A stretch of DNA of 64,000 nt, taken from positions 62,001 through 126,000 of the forward strand of contig NW_019174007.1 of the NCBI RefSeq assembly GCF_001642475.1, in the 5' to 3' direction. A program made the position numbers and the translations under genes. The stretch comes from Fonsecaea monophora. Lineage: Eukaryota > Ascomycota > Eurotiomycetes > Chaetothyriales > Herpotrichiellaceae. This document shows, in pieces, positions 57,094-64,000 of the stretch (position 1 is the first letter of the stretch; every line of letters begins with the position of its first letter). Below the pieces are notes generated by a model. That model saw nothing but the letters and a program-made list of their open reading frames with translations, was not told the DNA's origin and did no database searches.

Positions 57094-58860
57094 ATGGCCG
57101 ATTCAGCTTCAGCGCACCTTGCTTCACACATGGCCAAGCTAAACCCATTTTCCAAGAAGAATGGCAAAGTCGACAATGAGGACGCCGGCGAAGTCATTGA
57201 TGCCTCGACGGTTGCTGGCGGCGGTCATGGCTCCCGCGAAACCAACATCACCAAGCATCAACTCCGAGTCAGCCATGCTCTCAAGGCGTTCCTGGTCAAG
57301 CACCATGTTCTCTCAGAGGAAGAGGCCGCACTGGACAATCCAGACACAGTGACCGAGTCACTGCACGCTCTCCTCAACAAGCCGCATATTAACGTCCCGT
57401 CGTACATAACAGATCGGTCTCGTCCGTTGTCCGAATACTTTATCAGTTCGAGTCACAACACCTACTTGGTGGCTCACCAGCTTTACGGCAATTCTTCTGC
57501 CGATGCCTACAGGACTGCTCTTAGAACGGGATCGCGCTGCGTGGAGATCGATGCGTGGGACGATGAGGAAAATAAGGACGAGCCAAAGGTCACGCATGGC
57601 TACACGCTTGTCTCTAATATCTCATTCCGCGCCGTATGTGAAACGATTCGTGATGTCATGGACGAGGAAGCCCGTCAGGCGCCATCTCATCCAGACTGTA
57701 GAGCATCTCCAATCCTCCTATCTTTGGAGAACCATTGCGACGCACATGGTCAACGGCGTCTCGTCGAGATCATGAAAGAGGTATGGGGCGACCGACTGCT
57801 GAGTAAGGCTGTCAGGCAAAAAGGGCACGAGGAGCAGCAAGGCTCTGACGACCAAGTGACTCTCGAAGAGCTGGGGTCAAAAATAGTCGTCATTGTCGAA
57901 TACCACTTTCCCAACGAACCCAAAAGTGAAGAGGAGAGCTCCAACTCGGACGACGAGGATGAAGAAACGAGACAGGCGAAGAAGGCTTACAACGACAAGA
58001 AGAAGGCTGCACCCACCATCATCATCCCTGAGCTGGCAGAGTTAGGTGTGTACGCTCAATCAGTGAAACCGCGCGACAATTCTTGGTATGGTGAAGCCGG
58101 GCTCAAGGACGGACCTCATCATCACCTTATCAATGTCTCTGAGAGTGGTCTAAAGGACCATATGCCCGCCGAGAACGACAAAATTGCTCGCCATAACGCC
58201 CGACATCTAATGCGGGTGTATCCCAAAGGGACGCGGATCTCGTCCCGAAACCTCAAACCGGTGCAGTTCTGGGGTATCGGAGCGCAAGTCTGTGCCCTCA
58301 ACTGGCAGACATTTGGGGCTAGCATACAGTTGAATGAAGCGCTGTTCAGCGGCACAGATGGATATGTTTTGAAGCCAGCGGCTTTGCGGGCCGGCGGATC
58401 TGGCCGACTCAACACCGGGAAGAGGAAGATGCTCCGCCTGCATGTTGCAGGAGCCACAGATATACCTGTACCAGAGGGGCGAGAACCTGGCGATATCAAG
58501 CCATACTTGACCTGTAAACTCTACCACCCTGACATCGATGAGGATGACGCGCCAAAGCGCAAGACGGCACATTACAGGCAACACAAACTCGGGCTGCTGC
58601 ATAGAGGTGAGAATCCTCCGCCCACAGATCCTATCTGGGACGAGACGTTGCTATGGGACTATGACGACAATGAGCTAGTGTTCCTCCGCATGCTCATCAA
58701 GAGCGATGACAGTTTTGCCATCAACCCCATCTTTGCGGTGGCTGCGGTGAGGTTGCTGTACGTAGCTCCGGGCTGGAATTTTATCCGCATGCTGGACTTG
58801 AAGGGAAGAGAGACCAGATGCTCGATCCTTGTCAAATTCGAGATCGTGGATGAGATGTGA
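57094..58860 (+). CDS. Phosphoinositide-specific phospholipase C, 588 aa
   Basis: Hydrolyses PI(4,5)P2 to IP3 and diacylglycerol at the plasma membrane; relative of yeast Plc1. Single exon from the ATG at 57094. The X domain has the two catalytic histidine regions SSSHNTYLVAHQL (~120) and VTHGYTL (~165), plus SRCVEIDAWD. An acidic X-Y linker (EEESSNSDDEDEETRQ) follows. The Y domain has GLKDHMPAENDKIARHN, MRVYPKGTRISSRNLKPVQF and WGIGAQVCALNWQTFG. A C2 domain (~445-580) starts KRKMLRLHVAGATDIP and contains DPIWDETLLW. The N-terminal ~100 residues lack the PH domain and the clear EF-hands of Plc1. Compact enzymes of this sort are frequent in filamentous fungi, which often have several. Confidence 0.94.
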   Translation: MADSASAHLASHMAKLNPFSKKNGKVDNEDAGEVIDASTVAGGGHGSRETNITKHQLRVSHALKAFLVKHHVLSEEEAALDNPDTVTESLHALLNKPHINVPSYITDRSRPLSEYFISSSHNTYLVAHQLYGNSSADAYRTALRTGSRCVEIDAWDDEENKDEPKVTHGYTLVSNISFRAVCETIRDVMDEEARQAPSHPDCRASPILLSLENHCDAHGQRRLVEIMKEVWGDRLLSKAVRQKGHEEQQGSDDQVTLEELGSKIVVIVEYHFPNEPKSEEESSNSDDEDEETRQAKKAYNDKKKAAPTIIIPELAELGVYAQSVKPRDNSWYGEAGLKDGPHHHLINVSESGLKDHMPAENDKIARHNARHLMRVYPKGTRISSRNLKPVQFWGIGAQVCALNWQTFGASIQLNEALFSGTDGYVLKPAALRAGGSGRLNTGKRKMLRLHVAGATDIPVPEGREPGDIKPYLTCKLYHPDIDEDDAPKRKTAHYRQHKLGLLHRGENPPPTDPIWDETLLWDYDDNELVFLRMLIKSDDSFAINPIFAVAAVRLLYVAPGWNFIRMLDLKGRETRCSILVKFEIVDEM

Positions 58861-59155
58861 TGAAGGGAACCATGTGCTGGAATTGAAAGGTCGTATGTGA
58901 TACACAGAAGAACAGTATTGACGAGGCAGACGCGGGTCATGAAAGCACGAGGCTCCGGCAGAAATTTGAGTCCTGCGGGCCCATGCGGAGTAACACATGC
59001 AATTTTGAGCTTTAGCATTTTCTAATACATCATCTCTCTGTCAACACGAGTCATAGTTCTTCTTCCACCACTTCTCATCTTCGGTCAGTTCGAACACCGT
59101 TGCTCAAGCCTGATATTTTCGTGTGAGCGAGGCAACAATCGACAATGGTTGCGGG

Positions 59156-61205
59156 ATGGTTGCTACCCCTCCGACCTGTCGCCTCTTCACTGCGGCGACC
59201 ACTCAGCTCTGCAGGGCTGCTGGCCGTATAGGAGCAGGAGCTGGATCAGGGTCGTCACGGCACCGGCCAGCGCTCCCAAACCCCTTCACATTCACCTCTA
59301 CGCTATGCCAGAATCCCCTAGGATTTTCTGTTAGGAGGGCGTTGTCGTCGTCAACTTCGACGTCCGCTCTCCCCTCATCCCCGATCTTCGCGGCCATTGC
59401 GAGCCATGACCCGGAATCCCCCGCGATAATACACAGTGCCTCAGACCGGACCTTCAGCTACGGCAGTCTCCTACGCGATGTTGCTGCCGCAAAGGACAGG
59501 ATTGCCGCTGTCTCCGCCGCGGGAAGAAAATCCCCTCTGGCCGGGGAGAGGATCGCTTTTCTGGCGGAAAACGGTTATGATTATGTGGGTGCGCGACCAT
59601 ACCATACCAGACCTGACTAGACTAGAGCCAGTGCCCTGGGAAATTCCCTTGCTGTGCTGCTGCAGCTGCAGAATGCTGACGAAGACCTTACTCTAAAAAG
59701 TGACGTTCCTCGCGATCCTCGCGCACGATGCAATCGCCCTCCCCTTGGCACATACCCATCCCAGCTCCGAGCTGCGGTACATCCTCGAGAACAGCGAGGC
59801 AGCTCTGTTCCTCTCGACGGAGAAATTCTCACACAAGGCACAAGAGGTGGTGAAAGAAGGACTCAACCATGTCCCAAGACTGGAGATCCTCTCCAAAATC
59901 GAGACCGGGGCTGCGTTCTCCGCCGAACATGTCAAGTTGGATGACTCCGACAGTATTGAGAATGGCGGGTTCATGCTCTACACCTCCGGGACCACCAGTC
60001 GTCCCAAGGGTGTGGTGCTATCTGCCGCAAACATGGCGGCACAGGCCAGTTCTCTGATTGAAGCATGGAAATACACCCCCTCAGACCTGCTCCTCCACGT
60101 TCTCCCACTACATCACATTCACGGGACTATCAACGCCTTGTATACTCCTTTGATGGCCGGCTCTGCGATCGAGTTCGCGTACCCGTTCAATGCAGAGACT
60201 GTGTGGAAGCGTCTGGCTACACCGTTTCTCCCTGACCCTTCCTCTCCCTCGACAAGCCAAAGGAAAAGGCCGATAACTTTCCTTACATGTGTCCCGACGA
60301 TATACAACCGACTGCTCGCAACTCACTCCTCCCTTTCTCCAGAATTGCAGACCGCAACCCGCGCGGCGATCAATCCCCGCCACCTTCGACTGAACATTTC
60401 CGGGTCCGCGGCCCTTCCTACACCGACCAAAAAGGCTTGGACGGAGCTTTCTGGCGGCAATGTCCTTCTGGAGCGCTACGGGATGACCGAGGTCGGCATG
60501 GCGCTATCTTGTGGACTGGCGTTTGAGGACCGGGTAGACGGTTCAGTTGGGTGGCCGTTGCCAGGAGTCGAGATACGGCTCGTTGACACTGAGACAGACA
60601 CGGTCATAACGCCCGGCGAAGAAATGGACGAAAGGGGCCAGCCGCGAGAAGGGGAAATCCAGCTCCGTGGCCCTACAGTGTTCAAGGAGTACTTCCGCAA
60701 CCCGTCTGCCACGGCGGCAGAGTTTGTCGAGTCTGAGGACGGAAAAGGCAATTGGTTCAAGACGGGCGACGTGGCGATCCGCACACTCGTCCCGGGAACG
60801 GGAATGTCGCCCGAGCAAGCCTGGGCCCGTGGGCCTATGTACTTCATCCGAGGCCGCAAATCCATCGACATCATCAAAACGGGCGGCGAAAAAGTGTCGG
60901 CCCTGGAAATCGAACGAGAACTCCTCTCGCTGCCGGAAATTGCGGAAGCCGCCGTGGTCGGCGTCCCCAGCGAACAATGGGGCCAAAAGGTCGCCGCGGT
61001 TGTGGTTCTGAATGACAAAGGGAAGAGCGGCGGCCGGGGCGGCAAGCAATGGGGGGCCATGGACATGCGCAGGGCCCTCAAGGATAACTTGGCCAATTAC
61101 AAGATTCCGCAGGAGTTGAAGGTCGTCGAGCACATTCCGCGCAACGCCATGGGCAAAATCAACAAGAAGATGCTCGTGAAGCAGGTCTTTTCGACAGGGA
61201 TTTGA
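59156..61205 (+). CDS. AMP-binding acyl-CoA synthetase, malonyl-CoA-synthetase-like, 645 aa
   Basis: ATP-dependent acid:CoA ligase of the ANL superfamily, closest in layout to mitochondrial ACSF3-type malonyl-CoA synthetases. Exons 59156-59588 and 59701-61205, joined over a 112-nt intron so that ENGYDYV runs into VTFLAILAHDAIALPL. Motifs: ATP/AMP loop YTSGTTSRPKGVV (~230), LPLHHIHGTINALY, CVPTIYNRLL, ERYGMTEVGMAL, GNWFKTGDV, RGRKSIDIIKTGGEKVSALE and NAMGKINKKML with the catalytic lysine. The N-terminus has no acidic residue for over 80 residues and many Arg/Ser, consistent with a mitochondrial presequence. An alternative 5' model beginning at 59145 with an intron 59226-59311 is described among the findings. 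Substrate is inferred. Confidence 0.88.
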
Positions 61206-63148
61206 GAAGGAGCTCAGCCTCAGCCTCAGCCCTGGCTACACCGCTACTGCAGCTACTGCAGCCACTCAGCAACTTGGCAACTCACTAAGCAGATCGGCTG
61301 GGGGCTGTCCCAGTCGGGCTGTGTGTATGTGTGTGTGTGTGTGTATAACTCGAATCGGGACGATCAATTACCTCTGGTGCTTGGAATCCATGAGCTATCA
61401 AGTTGACACGCCCCCTTCGAGTCCTGTCCATCAATCAGTCCCGAGGGGAACACAGAAACTCAGTTCATTCGCTTTTCGGTTCACACGGTTTCGGGGCGCA
61501 TGCCAGGCCATCAACGACGCGACACATCGGGTTGGTAAATTGGGTGACAAGATAGACCTGGGGGGCTTCTGACTGACTATCGCGATTGACATTGATGTGG
61601 TCACTGTGGTGTACAAGCAAAGTAGCACGTGCGGCATCTTGAGATACTGGTGTACATTCCTGAAGAGAAAACCCCGTTCGCCACTCCCTCCCTGTCCACT
61701 CGCTCTTTGAAGAGAGAGTGAGACGCTTTTTAGTCCTCCACTCCACGAGGATAAGACTACGATGGTTTCTGCATTGCATGGTAGACACTTGACATTGCTG
61801 CTCAAAGCACCGCGTCAAAACTAGATCTCAGTGAAAGACCCCCGGTGATGGGCGAGATCTGGCCCTATGTCTGTGTCTGTGCCTTTAGTCATGCGAGATA
61901 TCCACGGTACAGATACTTGAGGGCCTTCTTTACGAGGTAATATAGTCGGTTCGGGTCGAAGTGAGTGGATTGGAAGATCTGAAGAAACAGACCACTGACA
62001 GGGGAGCTGAATCCCTACCTATATCGGTAGCTTCTGGGTCGGTCCGGTTCGTAGAGTCATGGTGGCCGATCAAAGCCTACCGTGCGGCGTGCCCAGAATG
62101 GAAGCGCTCTGTCACCCTCGCCTTGTGACTCATCTGACAGCACGGTTCGTCCAGGGTTCGTCGTCTATCTGTCGTCACCCACGCCGGTGCATATAGACGC
62201 ATACTATCTCCTCCACCCCTGCCTTCGCTTGCTAGTCTTCTCCAGGATGTGTCTATCGCACTGTGGTTGCGACAAGTTGTGAGGTGCACACCACGTGACT
62301 TGAGCCTCTGCCGGGAGGGGTTTCTCTGTCCGAAGAGGTCAGCTGTTCAGCCTGCGGAGACGTGGCCCAACGAGCATGAGGTGGAATTGGTCACTTGTGT
62401 GTGCCTTATCCGCAGCAGTGCATGAAGAAACCATCCCCGAACCTGTTTTTGGACCGCAACTCGCTTGTGGACTCTCTGATCAAATCATTAGAATTCGTTA
62501 TCATTGTCGTCTTTGGGTCAATTTCTTGTGAACGTTGTCATTCCTCTTGCAGCATCACTTCAGGCCGTCAAAATTATGCAGTCTCCCGAAGTGCCTGAGA
62601 CCAGGAGTTTTCAATGTATCAGCACGACCGAATACGTCGCGTCCACCGGTTTGATATCACATTCTCCTATTGCTGTTGGTGATTGTACTTAGGAGGCGCT
62701 TGAGTCCACCAGCGCGTGTTTGGTCGACACCTCGCCACGTTGACGACTTACCGCTGCTGGTCAAATGATGAGGGTGTTTGCACCTCAGGCGGTGTTCACG
62801 ATACCCACCCGGCCACACTCGTGCGTCCAATGAGTGCTGCTGGCTCTGTCGTCGATTGGAGTAGCGAAACAATTTCGGTGAGGTGAGCCCTGCCACCGCG
62901 CCCGACATGAAGATGAGATGAATGGCCAATATGTTGAAACACATATTAGTCGGTCAAGACCCGTGCTGCCGAGGTGCTTACATTTTTTTCCTGCTGGTTT
63001 CAGTCAAAAGAAATATTAGGACGGAACAGGTAGAAATCGCGCAAGCTCTTGTTGGTGATACACATATCATCAAGTTGCAAACCACGGCCAGTACCAGTCC
63101 AGTTTTGGGAGAGGCGCCTCAAAACCTTCCACTCTGAGTGCATAAAAG
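61206..63148. other. Intergenic, no gene recognised
   Basis: Begins with CAGCCT and CTGCAG repeats (61213-61262) and a GT run (61321-61344). No family motif in any frame. A possible intron-like segment (62977-63000, ending TGGTTTCAG) adjoins the candidate gene that follows. Confidence 0.45.
61321..61344 (+). repeat. GT dinucleotide run
   Basis: GTGTGTATGTGTGTGTGTGT with one interruption, shortly downstream of the synthetase stop. Confidence 0.8.
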
Positions 63149-63414
63149 ATGCCCGGCCATATGGGTTGTGACGAGGGTATGCACACCATCAAGGACTGAC
63201 CCTGTGGCTAACGTTGTTTGCAGCAAAAGAAACACAAGAACACGCGCCACTGAACGCATACCTGGAATTGTCGATTCGAGCGGATCCATGGACGGCATTG
63301 AGGGTTCATGTTGAAACTCAACAACCAGATCGCCGCCTTCTCGAATGGCTGGACAAGCAGAGCAGTCTTACACTCGGTCTCGTCAAAGCACCGGTGGTGA
63401 AAGCACAGCTATGA
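63149..63414 (+). CDS. Possible small spliced gene, 72 aa
   Basis: A 47-nt intron with full fungal signals (GTATGC donor, GGCTAACG branch, TTTGCAG acceptor; 63177-63223) joins exon 63149-63176 to 63224-63414. The product begins MPGHMGCDEAKETQEHAP and continues with a helical-looking part (LELSIRADPWTALRVHV, RRLLEWLDKQSSL). GCATAAAAG just before the ATG is TATA-like. I do not recognise a family. A second intron-like segment (63460-63520) lies downstream of the stop, so this may instead be part of a longer or non-coding transcript. Confidence 0.3.
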
Positions 63415-64000
63415 GAGGAAGCAACCGTTGTCATAACGTCGGTTGTCTCGTTTCAAAGGTAAACTTGCGAGAAGAAATCTGCCTTTACCCTTGGAAGCCC
63501 CACACACTGACCTCTTGCAGGTATCAGCAACAAAATAGTGGGCAACCTTCGGGATTCCGGAGGTTGGCACGTTGGTTCATGCGGGAGGTGGGGGAGGCGA
63601 ATGTGTGCAGGGGTTTTCGAGCCGACGGCTTGGAGAGCGATAATGGCCACGAGTACGTAAGAAAAGGAGAAAGATGCACTAGAAGTCTGGCTTTGCTTGA
63701 ACTGGTGCAGGGGGGGGGGAGTTCTGCAATCTGAATAATCGTTGATCAGGGCATGTTGTCAGTTCTGTGCAGGTGATCAAGAGTCAAGTCACCACTGTTG
63801 AATCGGTCGGCCGACTTGCCGGATGCAGGAGAGCCACGGATTAATGTTGTTCCATGTCTCCAGGCATCAAGCACCCGACGAGGCGAGTTACCTGTAAATC
63901 TAACTATCATTATTATCCACCATCAAGCCAATATCTATCCAATGCCATCTCTTCTCATTGTTATCTAGCCTTCATGGGCCAATACCGGCCTTCGTGATGT
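63415..64000. other. Right end of window, nothing firm
   Basis: Contains an intron-like segment (GTAAAC..CTGACC..TTGCAG, 63460-63520) and a run of nine or more G near 63710. No recognisable protein. Confidence 0.4.

Overview
The window looks like nuclear DNA of a filamentous ascomycete (Pezizomycotina). Genes are monocistronic on both strands. They are broken by short spliceosomal introns (mostly 45-80 nt) with GT..AG ends and CTAAC/CTGAC-like branch sites. The protein set is fungal: Zn2Cys6 regulator, Crh-type GH16 transglycosylase, GPI-anchored GH79-like enzyme, Sso-type syntaxin, AP180 adaptor, Iks1-like kinase. Overall character would suit Eurotiomycetes such as Chaetothyriales, but that is inference. 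I found no tRNA, rRNA, CRISPR array or intact transposon.

Layout. 1-3472 (-): a 1,157-codon uninterrupted frame that runs off the left edge, a large protein of unknown function. 5199-6096 (+): small Ser/Pro-rich protein. 7240-17679: a compact group with a pyruvate-decarboxylase-like ThDP enzyme, an MmgE/PrpD-family protein, a 2-oxoglutarate/Fe(II) dioxygenase, a Zn2Cys6 regulator and a Dal5-type anion transporter. A 14-exon sugar-porter-type transporter follows at 20641-22917. This is the most cluster-like part of the window. The divergent promoter between the PrpD-like and dioxygenase genes holds three CCGAA/TTCGG inverted repeats, including a perfect 18-bp palindrome, as expected of operators for a dimeric Zn2Cys6 protein.

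23643-33960 is mainly housekeeping: AP180-type clathrin adaptor, Iks1-like membrane-anchored kinase, Mn-type cation diffusion facilitator and the GH79-like secreted enzyme. 33961-40624 is a 6.7-kb stretch with no recognisable gene. 40625-48117 holds a conserved unknown protein, an LRR/F-box-like conserved unknown, a Crh cell-wall transglycosylase whose two halves are joined by a 57-nt intron, and a zinc-type alcohol dehydrogenase/enoyl reductase. 51014-61205 holds nicotinate phosphoribosyltransferase, a plasma-membrane syntaxin with a 6-nt first exon, a three-exon BolA-family gene, phosphoinositide-specific phospholipase C, and a probably mitochondrial malonyl-CoA-synthetase-like AMP-binding enzyme. 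61206-64000 is mostly empty apart from one possible small spliced gene at 63149-63414.

Several genes are visible only after splicing by eye: the regulator, the two transporters, AP180, syntaxin, BolA and Crh. In each proposed model the exon lengths sum to a multiple of three and the joined protein reads through family-typical motifs. Exon borders remain predictions without transcript data. Whether the 7-23 kb genes act together is inference; the operator palindromes are the best direct hint.
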